Part shown: positions 51,798-62,374 of the stretch, one piece after another | How the letters are laid out: each line of letters begins with the position of its first letter | How positions within the stretch are numbered: position 1 is the first letter of the stretch | Assembly: GCF_020054945.1 (NCBI RefSeq) | Contig: NZ_JAIHAU010000001.1 | Location: forward strand, 1-64,000 | Origin: Mahella sp. | GTDB lineage: Bacteria; Bacillota; Clostridia; Mahellales; Mahellaceae | Direction of reading: 5' to 3' | DNA length: 64,000 nt | Translations under genes and position numbers: made by a program | Notes under the pieces: model-generated | What the model was told of the DNA's origin: nothing | Databases searched by the model: none | Seen by the model: the letters and a program-made list of their open reading frames with translations, nothing else

Positions 51798-53864
51798 ATG
51801 AGAAAGATGAAGATTAATATATCATCTATTGCCACCAGGCTTATAGCAGCCTTTCTAATATTAATACTTATACCTGTTATATTCATAGGGTACATAGCCA
51901 CTACAAACGCATCGGATGCCATTACTGAAGAGATAAGCAAAAGTACCGTCAATACCGTCGAACAACTTAACAGGACTATGGATACCGTGCTGGACATGGT
52001 CAACGGCACATCCATGGAAGTATTCGGCAATACGCAGCTTCAGGAGCTTATTACGGCAGATAAAAGCAAATTATCGGACTACGACAGATTTCAGAATGCC
52101 CAAAACATAAACGATATACTCGGATCGATAATACGTTCCAATGAATACATAAGCCTTCTGGCCATAATATGCGAGGACGGTTCATCCTACGGCGTACCAG
52201 CCGCTCCACTAGTGGACGACATCGAAGCGGTAAAGAAATCGGACTTTTACCAGAAAGCGGTAGAGGCCGGCGGTTCTCCCGTATGGTTGGATGAGCGCGA
52301 TCTTAAAACATCGTCGTCGGCTGGCAGCGATGTTTATGCTGTATCCCTGGTTAGAGCCTATAAGGATTTAACGGTCACAAACAGATTAATAGGCGTGTTG
52401 GTCATAGATGTAAAATTAAAACCTATACAGGATATGCTCAACAGCATTAAACTGGGTGATACGGGTAAGGTTTATCTTATAACCCCCAGCGGCAAAATCA
52501 TAAGCGGGACAAATATGGATGAAAAGGCCATATCCGATCTTAAAAACACGTCGTATATGAAAAAGATATTGTCATCTTCTGAAAAATCCGGCACATTGCA
52601 TGAAACCCAAAACGGCCAGCCTATGCTGGTAAGCTACAGCAAGGCTGAGGACACCGGCTGGACGGTGCTAGGCGCAGTGCCCGAAACTGAATTGACCTCG
52701 TTGGTGGATACGCTGAGAAACGACGTAGTTATAGCCGCCGTAGCCTTTGGCATAATAGCCATACTGGTAGGCATATTCATAGCGTTATCGATGTCCAGGC
52801 GGCTGAATAAAGCCATGCAAGCGGCGGCCGTGGTAGAAAGCGGTGATCTCACCATCGATACCGGAATAACCGGCAATGATGAAATAGGTCAACTCGGCAG
52901 AAGCCTGGATTCCATGATATACAAGATAAAGGGTCTTATACAAAAAGGTATGGATTTGACTCGCGAGGTATCGGCCTCGGCCGACAATGTGGCTGCCGTA
53001 TCCGAAGAAGCCACCGCCGCTTCTTCCGAGATAGCCACTGCCATACAAGAGATAGCTAAAGGGGCATCCGAACAGGCAAACGACGCTACCATGGGCGCCC
53101 AAAAGGCGAGCGAACTGGCGCAGCAGATAGATGATGTAGCCGAAAATGCCAAGGCAATGAATACCATATCTCAACAGACGCTGGGGGCAGCATCTGATGG
53201 GTTGAATGCGGTTGATACGCTCAAGAAAAAGAGCAGTCAGGTGAATGACGTGACCCAATCAATGGTAGAGGCTATACAACAACTGGGCCAGGAATCCAGA
53301 AATATTAATAACATAATAAAGGTGATAGATACTATATCCGATCAAACCAATCTGCTGGCATTAAACGCGGCTATAGAGGCGGCCCGCGCCGGTGATGCAG
53401 GCAAGGGATTTGCGGTGGTGGCCAATGAGATACGCAAGCTGGCCGAACAATCGCAAACATCGACGCGCAATATAAACGATATAATAAAGCGTATAACTGG
53501 CATGACACAGAACACTGTGAGCAATACGGAGATAATGGCCGATATCGTATCGCAGCAAAACGTTGCGGTGGACAGCGCTGCTCAATCATTCCAGAATATA
53601 GCTCAGTCGGTGCAAAAGCTATCTGAACAGATAAAATCCATAGATATTGCGGTAGAAGCAATGAATGCAAATAAGAATGGTGTACTCAGCGCTATAGAGA
53701 ATATATCGGCCGTGTCCGAGCAATCGGCAGCTTCAGCTCAAGAGGTATCGGCTTCGGCTCAGCAACAGTTGGCGGCAATGGACGAGCTGAGCAATGCCGC
53801 TCAAAAACTGAACGAATTGGCCACAGACCTGTTAAATGCGATGTCGGTATTTAAAATAAGTTAA
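51798..53864 (+). CDS. Methyl-accepting chemotaxis protein
   Basis: About 688 residues. N-terminal membrane helix ([22 protein letters not shown]), a large extracellular Cache-type sensor (residues ~40-300), a second helix ([21 protein letters not shown]), HAMP, and the cytoplasmic signalling domain with the invariant hairpin [40 protein letters not shown] (quoted in part). Glutamines and glutamates for methylation flank it. The start at 51798 has GGAGGA 7 bases upstream; the track's ATG 51783 overlaps that site. No other chemotaxis genes are nearby, and the ligand is unknown. Confidence 0.95.
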   Translation: MRKMKINISSIATRLIAAFLILILIPVIFIGYIATTNASDAITEEISKSTVNTVEQLNRTMDTVLDMVNGTSMEVFGNTQLQELITADKSKLSDYDRFQNAQNINDILGSIIRSNEYISLLAIICEDGSSYGVPAAPLVDDIEAVKKSDFYQKAVEAGGSPVWLDERDLKTSSSAGSDVYAVSLVRAYKDLTVTNRLIGVLVIDVKLKPIQDMLNSIKLGDTGKVYLITPSGKIISGTNMDEKAISDLKNTSYMKKILSSSEKSGTLHETQNGQPMLVSYSKAEDTGWTVLGAVPETELTSLVDTLRNDVVIAAVAFGIIAILVGIFIALSMSRRLNKAMQAAAVVESGDLTIDTGITGNDEIGQLGRSLDSMIYKIKGLIQKGMDLTREVSASADNVAAVSEEATAASSEIATAIQEIAKGASEQANDATMGAQKASELAQQIDDVAENAKAMNTISQQTLGAASDGLNAVDTLKKKSSQVNDVTQSMVEAIQQLGQESRNINNIIKVIDTISDQTNLLALNAAIEAARAGDAGKGFAVVANEIRKLAEQSQTSTRNINDIIKRITGMTQNTVSNTEIMADIVSQQNVAVDSAAQSFQNIAQSVQKLSEQIKSIDIAVEAMNANKNGVLSAIENISAVSEQSAASAQEVSASAQQQLAAMDELSNAAQKLNELATDLLNAMSVFKIS

Positions 53865-53882
53865 ACAACCCTTTACACCTCC

Positions 53883-53939
53883 AAAATAGAGGGCATCCTC
53901 CGCTATATTAAACTGCGGTAGATGCCCTCTATTTTTTTT
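53883..53939. terminator. Strong bidirectional terminator
   Basis: AAAATAGAGGGCATC and GATGCCCTCTATTTT arms with an inner CCGC/GCGG stem; eight Ts follow on the plus strand and As precede it for the minus strand. The stop codon of the convergent glycosyltransferase gene lies in the loop side. Confidence 0.92.
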
Positions 53940-54982
53940 ACCATGGTGCGTACATCGAAGTGTCCGTCTAAACGCCGGCGTGCTCTTAGCCCCATGTCGA
54001 TCGCTTCCTTCTTATGCTCTATAAGGTATTCCAAGTACATAGCCAGCGTCCCGCTGTCGCCCGGCGGAAATAAAAGGCCGGTTCGGCCGTGATCTATTAT
54101 CTCCGGCACGCCACCTACCGACGATGCTATAACAGGCTTTGCACAGGCCATGGCTTCCAACACCGATATGCCGAAACCCTCGGATAACGACGGCAGTACG
54201 AATACGTCAAGCCGTTGCATAAAAGCGTTTATATCACTGATATACCCTAAAAAACTGACCCTGTCGGCTATGTTCATTTCCCAGCACCAACGCTCGAGTT
54301 CCATACGCGACGGACCATCGCCCGCTATAACAAGTTTGGCGTTATTGTATTTATGCAGCAACATATAGAATGCTTCAAGCAGAACATCTATTCCTTTTTG
54401 GGGTATGAGCCTGGCCGCCGTACCTATAACAAAGCCTCCTTCCTTATGATATTCTCCGGTATCGATGTTGTCATAGTACCTGATGTTCACACCGTTATAT
54501 ACCACGGCTATCTTATCCTGCGATATACCGCATGAACAAAGGTATTCGGCTAGTGCATCGCTTACTGCTATTATCCTGGCCGTACGCGCCGCCAGCATTT
54601 TATATGAAGCCTTCATTATGCGGCCGTCCTTATATGGAAAGTTATGGATCGAGGCCACTATGGGTACGCCATGCAGTGAAACCGCCGCTATTTGCCATGG
54701 CCGTACGCCATGGACATGCACGATGCTCGGCTTGTAACGATGAAATACAGCATTTAGTTTTATGATGGAAAGTGTATCGTTCCATGGTCTTATGGCACTG
54801 GATATATCCAAAGGAAAGGTAATGACCTGTCTGGCTGCCAGCTCCTTCGCCAACGCACTGCCGCTCTCGCAGCCCACGCATATATTGTAGGCGTCTTTAT
54901 CTATATGATCCACTAGCGACAGTATATGGCGTTTGATGCCGCCCTCTGCCCGTCGTACTACCGTCATCACCTCAGTGCTCAT
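53903..54982 (-). CDS. Glycosyltransferase family 4 protein
   Basis: About 359 residues of GT-B fold. N-terminal VVRRAEGGIKRHILSLVDHI is the acceptor-side glycine motif; HVHGVRPWQIAAV and ARIIAVSDALAEYL follow. The donor side has IGTAARLIPQKGIDVLLEAF, KLVIAGDGPSRMELE, and the EX7E motif in PSLSEGFGISVLEAMACAKPVIAS. It is probably for a cell-surface or exopolysaccharide sugar. Start is uncertain (55000, 54982 or 54967); it overlaps the upstream membrane-protein gene. Confidence 0.9.
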   Translation of the reverse strand: MSTEVMTVVRRAEGGIKRHILSLVDHIDKDAYNICVGCESGSALAKELAARQVITFPLDISSAIRPWNDTLSIIKLNAVFHRYKPSIVHVHGVRPWQIAAVSLHGVPIVASIHNFPYKDGRIMKASYKMLAARTARIIAVSDALAEYLCSCGISQDKIAVVYNGVNIRYYDNIDTGEYHKEGGFVIGTAARLIPQKGIDVLLEAFYMLLHKYNNAKLVIAGDGPSRMELERWCWEMNIADRVSFLGYISDINAFMQRLDVFVLPSLSEGFGISVLEAMACAKPVIASSVGGVPEIIDHGRTGLLFPPGDSGTLAMYLEYLIEHKKEAIDMGLRARRRLDGHFDVRTMVKKIEGIYRSLI

Positions 54983-57179
54983 ACGCGCTGTCACCGCCAT
55001 ATCGCCGTATTATCAATGCTATAAGAAAGGGGGCCACGTATATCATGGCCATAGCAGCGGCCACCACTCCGGAATCGTTGACTAAAAAAGCCACTATACT
55101 GGCCACTATAGCGGATTTAAAGCCATTTGCCAGCACAGGGTATTCATCCAGCACGTCCTTAAGCACGCCTACCGGCCGGTATATGAGGAACATCAATATA
55201 GCAAACGAGGCTATAAATGTCGGACTCCATATCGTATATCGTATAAGGTATATATTCCTGCTTATCTTTCTGGCCGCTATGCCAACCAAGGATATTATGC
55301 CTTGCTCACGTAATATATCGGCAGTCTGCCCTATATGCGATTGCATATCGACGCTGCGCAACGAATCCATGTAAAATACTGCAATCAGTATGACAATCAG
55401 CGAGCCTGCCACAGCCGCCGCAGAATTCAGGTTTATCCTGAAGCCCCACATCAGCATTAACACCATGCCGAATCCCATGAAGGCTGCTATAGAGCCGCCT
55501 ACATTGGTGCCCATATTCGGGCTGATCAATATGTAAAACACGCCGGCATACAATATTGGCAGTATATAGATCCATATATGAAGGGTATACTTCTGTGCCA
55601 ATGCCATAGTGCCTACTATGACGGATGCTATAAGCACGCCCATGAATTCGTTGCCTATCCCATAATAGCGGGAGCCGGCTATGACATCGTATCCCAGCGC
55701 CGAGCCTTGCATAAGCGACGCACTGTTGAACAGCATATCCAATATGATAGCGGCTGCTGTAACCAGACTGGATAATGCGATCCTTTCAATCCATCCTGAC
55801 AACGATTTCATCGATATGTAGGTCATGGTGGATGTAACCGCTGCGAGGCCAATGACAGTCCACAATATATCATCCCGCTGCCACAATGACATCAGAAGAA
55901 ATGCTATGGGCATAAACGTTATGCTGTATAAGAACGGGAGCGCATACGGCGACCATTCTTTTTTGAATTGGAGCATGGCAAAGGCCGTCAATAATACTAT
56001 AAGCTGAAACCCTATAAACATTTGTATAAGCGTTGGCCGTTGCCGGTATATTGTCACGAGCTTATCATTAAAAGCTAAAAGCTGATCCGGCGTTTTATCC
56101 GTAGGTACGCTATCAACATTATGGCCGAGCATAGACGTGGGCGTTGGGATATCGAAGAATCTCAGTATGGTCGGCGCTATATCCAAATTGGTTATAACGC
56201 CGGCGCGCTTGGTGGTAGAGGATGTTGCCCATCCATGGCTGACGTCCTTACCGACTGCTATAAAAGGGGTGAGCGAATTGCTCTGGGCCAATGCTTTAGC
56301 CGACGGGTACGGCGTTATTATCATAATCATATCTTTATCAAGATCTATGCTGGCCGACAGGCGTCCTATAAATGCGTCGGCCTCCATAATAGCCTGATGG
56401 CGATATTTGGTCAGCATGGCGTCGGTGGTCGATTGTCTGAACTCATCGGCCCTGTATGTGTCGCCGGTTTGTATGAACAGCACGTCGCTTTGCTTGCTGA
56501 ACCATTGGGTTTCATTCCATAGCTTTTGGTAATCGGTCTTAAGCGAATACGGGCGCTCCACATCGCGTACCAATACATTCTTGCTCACATCGCCCAGCGG
56601 CACCTTACCCTCTTCATCCATGATAAGCGATACAACGTTTCTGCTGTATACATCATCGGTGTCCTCATTGCCCAGTACCGCGGTTTTAATCCCGTATAAG
56701 CGCAATATGCGCCCCAATTCGCCTATGTATATGTCATGATCCTGATTTGCATTGTTTCTGATGAGCTGTGGCATGGACAGGTTTACAATCTGATCCCATT
56801 TCGTGCTGATACCGCTGGATTGTTTATACCTGTTTGCAGCTATTTCGCCATTATATAATTCGCTGGCGTTGAAGGCCAGATGAGAACCGCCGGCATATGT
56901 GGCCCTGACACCCGCTCCTATGGTGATATATGCGCTTTTGGGATTGCGGCTGCCTGCCACTTTTGTATTCATAAGCGCTATAGTGCCTTGATCGATCAGA
57001 TGCATGATATTGGGCGGCTGTATAGCTATTAGGTCCTCCATAGCCACCCTGTCCAGCACGACTGCGTACACTTTGCCCTGTTGATCGGCGGCCTGCGCGG
57101 CGCCGTTCGGGGAAAAGCAACAGATGGCCACCATACATATGAGCAAAAAATATATCGCTTTTTGCCTATTGCATGTCAT
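54972..57179 (-). CDS. Alkaline-phosphatase-like exported domain with polytopic membrane C-terminus
   Basis: A 735-residue protein. Signal peptide (IYFLLICMVAICCFSPNGAAQA), an extracytoplasmic domain of about 350 residues, then about 10 hydrophobic segments. The exported part has the alkaline-phosphatase-superfamily pattern: VYAVVLDRVAMEDL, NIMHLIDQGTIALMNT, VLFIQTGDTY and VITNLDIAPTILRFFDIP, although the usual nucleophile Thr/Ser is not obvious (NTKVAGSRNPKSAY is the candidate stretch). Possible roles are phospho-sugar or phospho-alcohol transfer to a surface polymer. It sits between a small protein and a glycosyltransferase, each overlapping it. I do not know a characterised member with this order. 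Confidence 0.7.
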   Translation of the reverse strand: MTCNRQKAIYFLLICMVAICCFSPNGAAQAADQQGKVYAVVLDRVAMEDLIAIQPPNIMHLIDQGTIALMNTKVAGSRNPKSAYITIGAGVRATYAGGSHLAFNASELYNGEIAANRYKQSSGISTKWDQIVNLSMPQLIRNNANQDHDIYIGELGRILRLYGIKTAVLGNEDTDDVYSRNVVSLIMDEEGKVPLGDVSKNVLVRDVERPYSLKTDYQKLWNETQWFSKQSDVLFIQTGDTYRADEFRQSTTDAMLTKYRHQAIMEADAFIGRLSASIDLDKDMIMIITPYPSAKALAQSNSLTPFIAVGKDVSHGWATSSTTKRAGVITNLDIAPTILRFFDIPTPTSMLGHNVDSVPTDKTPDQLLAFNDKLVTIYRQRPTLIQMFIGFQLIVLLTAFAMLQFKKEWSPYALPFLYSITFMPIAFLLMSLWQRDDILWTVIGLAAVTSTMTYISMKSLSGWIERIALSSLVTAAAIILDMLFNSASLMQGSALGYDVIAGSRYYGIGNEFMGVLIASVIVGTMALAQKYTLHIWIYILPILYAGVFYILISPNMGTNVGGSIAAFMGFGMVLMLMWGFRINLNSAAAVAGSLIVILIAVFYMDSLRSVDMQSHIGQTADILREQGIISLVGIAARKISRNIYLIRYTIWSPTFIASFAILMFLIYRPVGVLKDVLDEYPVLANGFKSAIVASIVAFLVNDSGVVAAAMAMIYVAPFLIALIIRRYGGDSAYEH

Positions 57180-57457
57180 CTTAAATCAAGATACTCCTGC
57201 AAATGGTTCCTCATTTTTTCGGCCAAGTCTTTGTCATCGGTCTTTATCCTTATATTTTTGTTGTCGTATTCCATAGTATAGCCGTTAAAGCCCAAAGAGT
57301 TAAGGAAATCTTCCACTGCTTTGGCCTGATCTGCGTTCAACCCCATTTTATCGCCTATATAATCGGTGTTGATATATATCCTGTACCTCTCACCGGTCAG
57401 GCGCGTATCCACAGCTTCGCTGTCCCACATATCGCCTATGCGTATATTTTTTGGCAT
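57176..57457 (-). CDS. Small conserved protein of unknown function
   Basis: A 93-residue soluble protein, not recognised. No membrane segment. Mixed alpha/beta with RYRIYINTDYIGDKMGLNADQAKAVEDFL. The ATG follows GGAGG by 7 bases. The stop overlaps the next gene's ATG (ATGA), so it belongs to the membrane-protein/glycosyltransferase operon. Confidence 0.6.
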   Translation of the reverse strand: MPKNIRIGDMWDSEAVDTRLTGERYRIYINTDYIGDKMGLNADQAKAVEDFLNSLGFNGYTMEYDNKNIRIKTDDKDLAEKMRNHLQEYLDLR

Positions 57458-57545
57458 GGTTATCCTCCTTATGGTTTCAAAAACAGATATTAATTATGAT
57501 GTCCAATATGAGCGGATTTATGATTCCATAGGCGAAAAACAGCGC

Positions 57546-57574
57546 TTGACAGTGTGACAAAAATACGATAGAAT
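57546..57574 (+). promoter_or_regulatory. Promoter for tRNA-Trp
   Basis: TTGACA and TAGAAT with a 17-base spacer, ending 12 bases before the tRNA 5' end. A textbook sigma-A promoter. Confidence 0.85.
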
Positions 57575-57586
57575 AAATATTGTCTT

Positions 57587-57662
57587 AGGGGAGTAGCTCA
57601 ATTGGCAGAGTAGCGGTCTCCAAAACCGTTGGTTGCGGGTTCGATTCCTGCCTCCCCTGCCA
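57587..57662 (+). tRNA. tRNA-Trp (anticodon CCA)
   Basis: 76 bases: acceptor AGGGGAG/CTCCCCT, D arm TAGCTCAATTGGCAGAGTA, anticodon stem GCGGT/ACCGT around CTCCAAA (CCA), T arm GGTTCGATTCC, discriminator G and encoded CCA. Confidence 0.98.
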
Positions 57663-57677
57663 AAAATATGTTGATTT

Positions 57678-57704
57678 TAAGCCTCGCAAGAGGCTTATAT
57701 TTTT
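57678..57704. terminator. Terminator between tRNA-Trp and mnmA
   Basis: TAAGCCTC-GCAA-GAGGCTTA followed by TATTTTTAT on the plus strand. The minus strand has AAAATC after the stem, so it may also end the convergent mnmA operon. Confidence 0.75.
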
Positions 57705-58809
57705 ATCTCAACAATGTTGTTTTGTTATGTTCTATTATGCCACCGCCCACCACAACATCGCCCTGGTAGAATACTACCGCCTGTCCGGGCGTAACAGCTC
57801 GCTGAGACCTATCAAATACGACCTTTACTTTAGCGCTGTTATCTAGCGGGTATAAGGTAGCTTGTACCTCTTTAGCATTATATCGTATCTTGACGGTGAC
57901 CTCCATTGGTTTATCCAGACGATCAAACGGGATAAAATTTAAATCGCCTGCTATCAAACTATCATCAAATACATCATCTTGTTCTCCCAGCACGATCACG
58001 TTATTGACTGCGTCTATATCTACAACATACATAGGTTTGCCCAGCGATAGGCCCAGCCCCTTGCGCTGGCCTATGGTATAAAAGGCTATGCCTTTATGCT
58101 TACCCAGTACATGGCCGGCGGTATCCACAAAGCAACCCTCTTTTATGGCATCCGGGCGTTGCTCTGCCAAAAATCGCCCGTAATCATCGTCCTCGACAAA
58201 GCATATCTCCTGGCTGTCAGGTTTATCGGCCACGGTTAACCCTATTTTCCGCGCTATTTCTCTAATTTCTGTTTTGTTGTAACTGCCCAGCGGCATAAGC
58301 GTATGTTCCAGTTGATATTGGGTAAGCGTATACAGGACATAGCTCTGATCTTTCTTATCATCGATCGAGCGTTTCAATATAAAGCGCCGGAGATGTTCGT
58401 CGTACTCTATTTTGGCATAATGGCCTGTTGCTACATAGTAAGCCCCTATAGCATGAGCCCGCCTCATAAGTTCTTCAAATTTTATATACCTGTTGCATAC
58501 AAGGCAGGGATTGGGCGTGCGGCCTTTTGTATATTCATCGATAAAATAATCTATGACTTTTTGCCTGAATATATCCTTAAAATTCATCACATAGTAGGGT
58601 ATATCCAGTGCCTGAGCCACGCGGCGCGCATCGTCCACCGCATGCAAAGAACAGCAGCCGCCTTCCAGCCGTTGCCGTTCGGGATCATCGTCCTGCCATA
58701 CCTGCATGGTAACGCCTATAACATCAAACCCTTGCTGCTTGAGCAGATAAGCGGTAACGGAGCTATCCACTCCACCGCTCATGCCCACCACAACACGGCT
58801 TTTATCCAT
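57703..58809 (-). CDS. mnmA: tRNA-uridine 2-sulfurtransferase MnmA
   Basis: A 368-residue PP-loop enzyme that thiolates the wobble uridine of Lys, Glu and Gln tRNAs. ATP-pyrophosphatase motif [22 protein letters not shown], catalytic cysteines in [13 protein letters not shown] and [14 protein letters not shown], and C-terminal beta-barrel domain. I start at the ATG at 58809, which overlaps the nifU stop by 8 bases; the track's longer start runs deep into nifU. It is fed by the cysteine desulfurase of the same operon. Confidence 0.95.
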   Translation of the reverse strand: MDKSRVVVGMSGGVDSSVTAYLLKQQGFDVIGVTMQVWQDDDPERQRLEGGCCSLHAVDDARRVAQALDIPYYVMNFKDIFRQKVIDYFIDEYTKGRTPNPCLVCNRYIKFEELMRRAHAIGAYYVATGHYAKIEYDEHLRRFILKRSIDDKKDQSYVLYTLTQYQLEHTLMPLGSYNKTEIREIARKIGLTVADKPDSQEICFVEDDDYGRFLAEQRPDAIKEGCFVDTAGHVLGKHKGIAFYTIGQRKGLGLSLGKPMYVVDIDAVNNVIVLGEQDDVFDDSLIAGDLNFIPFDRLDKPMEVTVKIRYNAKEVQATLYPLDNSAKVKVVFDRSQRAVTPGQAVVFYQGDVVVGGGIIEHNKTTLLR

Positions 58810-59245
58810 TTGCCGCCTCATCATCGGCGCATTCATGGTCATGCTCATGAGGTTTTGACATCTCATCCTCGGTTATGAGGCCCTTCTTGTGCTTGTAATC
58901 CTCGATAGCGGCACGCAACCCATCTTCAGCCAGCACAGAACAATGCATCTTTATAGCCGGAAGGCCGTCCAGCGCATCGGCCACGGTCTTATTGGTTATA
59001 TCCAGCGCTTCATCCAACGTCTTGCCTTTTATCAGCTCGGTTGCCATGCTGCTCGTGGCTATGGCCGCCGCGCAGCCGAACGTCTGGAATTTGACATCTG
59101 TTATAACATCGCCATCAATCTTTATGAATATCTTCATTATATCGCCGCATCTCGGGTTGCCTACCTCGCCTACGCCATCAGCATCGGGTATTTCTCCTAC
59201 ATTGCGCGGATTTGTAAAATGATCCATAACCTTTTGACTATACAT
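58802..59245 (-). CDS. nifU: Fe-S cluster assembly scaffold NifU/IscU
   Basis: A 147-residue scaffold with the three cluster cysteines in [30 protein letters not shown] and [12 protein letters not shown]. The tail is His/Asp/Glu-rich ([17 protein letters not shown]), with an extra Cys. It receives sulfur from NifS and iron to build clusters. It overlaps nifS by 8 bases and mnmA by 8. Confidence 0.95.
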   Translation of the reverse strand: MYSQKVMDHFTNPRNVGEIPDADGVGEVGNPRCGDIMKIFIKIDGDVITDVKFQTFGCAAAIATSSMATELIKGKTLDEALDITNKTVADALDGLPAIKMHCSVLAEDGLRAAIEDYKHKKGLITEDEMSKPHEHDHECADDEAANG

Positions 59246-60425
59246 TTTTCAACGCCCCTTCTCTTTCTGCAAATAATGGTGACATCTGCCGCAACCTTTC
59301 CACTATATCCGGCAGTATCTCAATGACATAATCTACATCCTCTTCGGTATTATCGTCGCCAAGTGTAAGACGCAGAGAACCATGTGCTATTTCATGCGGC
59401 AGCCCTATGGCCAGTAGTACATGCGACGGGTCGAGCGAACCGGACGTACAAGCAGACCCGCTGGACGCCGCCACGCCCTTTAGATCCAGACTGAGCAGCA
59501 TGGATTCGCCCTCTATAAATTCAAACGATAAATTAACATTGCCCGGCAGCCTTTCGGTAGGATGACCGTTCAAGCGTACAAAGGGTATTTTATCCATTAT
59601 GCCTTTTATCAAGCGATCCCTTAGCTGAGTAAGGTGCTCCCGCCTTTGAGGTATAGTAGCCGTAGCCAGCTCTATGGCCCTGCCCAAGCCAACTATCCCT
59701 GGTACATTCTCAGTGGACGCGCGGCGGTTCCTTTCCTGAGCTCCGCCATGCATAAACTGATCTATTTTTACACCCTTCCTTATATATAAAGCGCCTATGC
59801 CTTTGGGTCCATAGAATTTGTGGCCCGAGAGCGACAACATATCCACATTTAATGACTTTACATCGATATCCATGCTTCCTATGGCCTGTACGGCGTCGGT
59901 GTGGAAGTAAACGCCACGTTGCCTGGCTATCCTGCCTATCTCAGCTATCGGTTCTATGGTGCCTATCTCGTTATTGGCCATCATTATGGATATAAGCACT
60001 GTTTTATCGGTTATAGTCTTGTACACATCATCGGGATCTACAAGCCCGTACTGATCGACCGGCAAATAAGTAACCTCAAAACCCAATTTCTCTAAATATT
60101 GGCACGTATGCAATACAGCATGGTGTTCTATGGCAGAGGTTATTATGTGGTTACCCCTTTTTTTACTGGCAAAGGCGGTACCTTTTATAGCCCAATTATC
60201 AGATTCAGTTCCGCCGGACGTAAAATAAATTTCTGACGGCTCGGCCCCTATAGCCGTAGCTACTTTCTCCCGCGCTGTTTCTATAGCTTCCTTGGCTTCG
60301 CGGCCATAGAAGTATATACTCGACGGATTACCGAATTTATCAGTGAAATACGGCAGCATTTCATCCATTACTTCAGGTTTTACATATGTTGTGGCCGCAT
60401 GATCCATGTATATTTTTCTATCCAT
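59238..60425 (-). CDS. nifS: Cysteine desulfurase NifS
   Basis: A 395-residue PLP enzyme removing sulfur from cysteine for Fe-S clusters and Mnm[28 protein letters not shown], the PLP lysine in [17 protein letters not shown], and the mobile-loop Cys in [19 protein letters not shown] start at ATG 60425 after AGGAGATAGG; the track's 60476 overlaps the regulator's end. Confidence 0.96.
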   Translation of the reverse strand: MDRKIYMDHAATTYVKPEVMDEMLPYFTDKFGNPSSIYFYGREAKEAIETAREKVATAIGAEPSEIYFTSGGTESDNWAIKGTAFASKKRGNHIITSAIEHHAVLHTCQYLEKLGFEVTYLPVDQYGLVDPDDVYKTITDKTVLISIMMANNEIGTIEPIAEIGRIARQRGVYFHTDAVQAIGSMDIDVKSLNVDMLSLSGHKFYGPKGIGALYIRKGVKIDQFMHGGAQERNRRASTENVPGIVGLGRAIELATATIPQRREHLTQLRDRLIKGIMDKIPFVRLNGHPTERLPGNVNLSFEFIEGESMLLSLDLKGVAASSGSACTSGSLDPSHVLLAIGLPHEIAHGSLRLTLGDDNTEEDVDYVIEILPDIVERLRQMSPLFAEREGALKNV

Positions 60426-60444
60426 AAACCTATCTCCTGTTCGC

Positions 60445-60894
60445 TTATATATAATACATATAGCCTTTTTGGCCATTCATGCTATTATATTCATCTACCA
60501 TATCCTGTAGTGTTATAGAATCCACTACCTGATTAATACTATCCCTTATTTTTTCCCATATTATTCGAGTGACACAATGATCGGCCTTTTCGCATGATAC
60601 GGGTTCGTTTTCGATAACACAATCCACAGGGGCCAACGGACCTTCAAGCACTCTCATAACATCGCCAACTGTTATCTTATCCGGTGGATACGCTAAAATA
60701 TAGCCTCCCTGCGCTCCTCTTACGCTCTTTACCAGACCGGCCTTGCGCAGACCGGCTATAAGCTGTTCCAGGTAAGGCTCGGATATGCCTTGACGCTCCG
60801 CCACATTCTTTAATGCTACAGGCTCTTCCCCATAATTCAGAGCCAGATCAAGCATGGCTGTAAGGCCATAGCGTCCTTTTGTCGATAATTTCAC
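60445..60894 (-). CDS. Rrf2-family regulator (IscR-like)
   Basis: About 149 residues. Winged helix [48 protein letters not shown]. The Cys cluster [17 protein letters not shown] (C-x8-C-x5-C) fits a [2Fe-2S]-sensing IscR-type member. Upstream of nifS-nifU-mnmA, it likely senses the cell's Fe-S or cysteine status and represses this operon. GTG start at 60894 with GGAGGTG six bases upstream. Confidence 0.9.
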   Translation of the reverse strand: MKLSTKGRYGLTAMLDLALNYGEEPVALKNVAERQGISEPYLEQLIAGLRKAGLVKSVRGAQGGYILAYPPDKITVGDVMRVLEGPLAPVDCVIENEPVSCEKADHCVTRIIWEKIRDSINQVVDSITLQDMVDEYNSMNGQKGYMYYI

Positions 60895-60951
60895 GTCTCT
60901 CACCTCCATATTTTAATAAAGCCTAGTTAATAGCTTGGAATTCTATATATA

Positions 60952-60980
60952 ATAATAGCATTCCCAAGTATTATTGTCAA
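60952..60980 (-). promoter_or_regulatory. Promoter and possible operator of the Rrf2-nifS operon
   Basis: TTGACA and TATTAT with exactly 17 bases between, on the minus strand. CTTGGGAAT within the spacer and ATTCCAAG further downstream form an inverted pair resembling an Rrf2-type operator, suggesting autorepression. Confidence 0.75.
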
Positions 60981-60999
60981 CATGATTTGAAATGAAATA

Positions 61000-62013
61000 T
61001 TATATGCTGCGGCCTACAACAGCAGCCAATGCCTTGAGATTCGCCATTAATTCTCCAAAGCGCTCGGGCAATATTGACTGAGGACCGTCGGACAAGGCGT
61101 GAGACGGGTCATTGTGCACTTCTATTATAAGACCGTCTGCTCCGGCCGCTATCACGCCCATAGACACAGAAGGTACCAATCGCCACAGCCCTGTGGCATG
61201 ACTTGGATCCACTATTACGGGCAAGTGCGTCAATTCTTTTAATAGTGGTATGGCATTGAGATCCAGCGTATTTCGCGTAGCTGTCTCATATGTGCGTATG
61301 CCGCGCTCGCATAATACCACATTCGGATTGCCATTGTAAAGTATATATTCGGCCGCCATAAGCCATTCCTCTATAGTGGCCGATATACCGCGTTTTAATA
61401 TAACCGGTTTTTTAGATGCTCCTATTTCCTGCAACAGGCGATAATTCTGCATATTTCTTGCGCCTATTTGAAGCATATCTGCATAACTGGCCACTAATTC
61501 GATATCGCGTGGATCGACTACTTCTGTCACCACTCTCAGACCGGTTTCCTGACCGGCTTGAGCCAATAATTTTAATCCGTCTTCACCAAGCCCCTGAAAT
61601 GCGTATGGCGATGTCCGAGGCTTATATGCCCCACCGCGCAGCATATCGGCACCCGCTTTTTGCACAGCCAAGGCTATATCCATTATCTGCTGCTCACTTT
61701 CTACAGCGCAAGGACCAGCAATAGAGACAAGTTTGTCACCCCCTATCTTTACCCCGTTCACATCCACTACAGTATTGTCAGCTTTTAGTTCTCTGCTCAC
61801 CAATTTATATGGCTTCATAATAGGCACTACAGTTTCTACCCCGGGCATATTCAAGAATACCTGTGGGTCGAAACCGGTTTTATCGCCTATGGCTCCTATT
61901 ACGGTCTTAAATTCGCCGTATATAGGATGAGCCTGAAAACCAAAGGTTTTTATCTGCTCTTCCACGTACTTTATCTGTTCTTTGCCGGCATTAGGTTGCA
62001 TTACTATTATCAT
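61000..62013 (-). CDS. aroF: 3-Deoxy-7-phosphoheptulonate synthase (DAHP synthase)
   Basis: A 337-residue type I-beta DAHP synthase, first step of aromatic amino acid synthesis (phosphoenolpyruvate + erythrose 4-phosphate). N-terminal ferredoxin-like regulatory domain ([20 protein letters not shown]) followed by the barrel: [35 protein letters not shown], and [16 protein letters not shown] with the metal ligands. It is preceded by a T-box leader and a ribosome-binding site AAAGGAG. Confidence 0.96.
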   Translation of the reverse strand: MIIVMQPNAGKEQIKYVEEQIKTFGFQAHPIYGEFKTVIGAIGDKTGFDPQVFLNMPGVETVVPIMKPYKLVSRELKADNTVVDVNGVKIGGDKLVSIAGPCAVESEQQIMDIALAVQKAGADMLRGGAYKPRTSPYAFQGLGEDGLKLLAQAGQETGLRVVTEVVDPRDIELVASYADMLQIGARNMQNYRLLQEIGASKKPVILKRGISATIEEWLMAAEYILYNGNPNVVLCERGIRTYETATRNTLDLNAIPLLKELTHLPVIVDPSHATGLWRLVPSVSMGVIAAGADGLIIEVHNDPSHALSDGPQSILPERFGELMANLKALAAVVGRSI

Positions 62014-62039
62014 CTTTATCTGCTCCTTTTCTATATAAT

Positions 62040-62082
62040 AAAAAAACGCCCATCATCCCTATATAGGGACGAAGAGCGTTTT
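62040..62082 (-). terminator. T-box-controlled terminator before aroF
   Basis: AACGCTCTTCGTCCC and GGGATGATGGGCGTT arms around TATATA (with internal mismatches), followed by seven Ts on the minus strand. Confidence 0.85.
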
Positions 62083-62330
62083 GCTTTCCGCGGTACCACC
62101 CATCTTAGTTTTATATATGAATATATAAAACCCTCTTTATCGCAGGCACTAACATGCCCTCTTACCTTTAACGGCGGAAGCTACCGGCACAGCCTATTGG
62201 TATCCACATGCGGACACGTTCAGCCTGCAGCTCCGAGGAGAACTTCGATATAACCACCTTCCTCGGGTTCTCACCTTATCCCGATTCTCTGTAAAAGCAA
62301 GGCAATACCTACTTTTCCTCATCTCAGCTT
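62040..62330 (-). promoter_or_regulatory. T-box leader of aroF
   Basis: The minus strand carries AGGGTGGTACCGCGG (the T-box, ending near 62088), a Stem I with AGAGAAT and GGTGAGAACC, and the terminator just before aroF. The T-box lets uncharged tRNA pair with the UGGN/ACC bulge and prevent termination. The stretch GAAGTTCTCCTCGGAGC has TTC in the specifier position, so phenylalanine is my best guess; a register error is possible. Confidence 0.93.
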
Positions 62331-62374
62331 TTATAAACTTGTTTATATAATATATTACAATATGATCTATGCTG

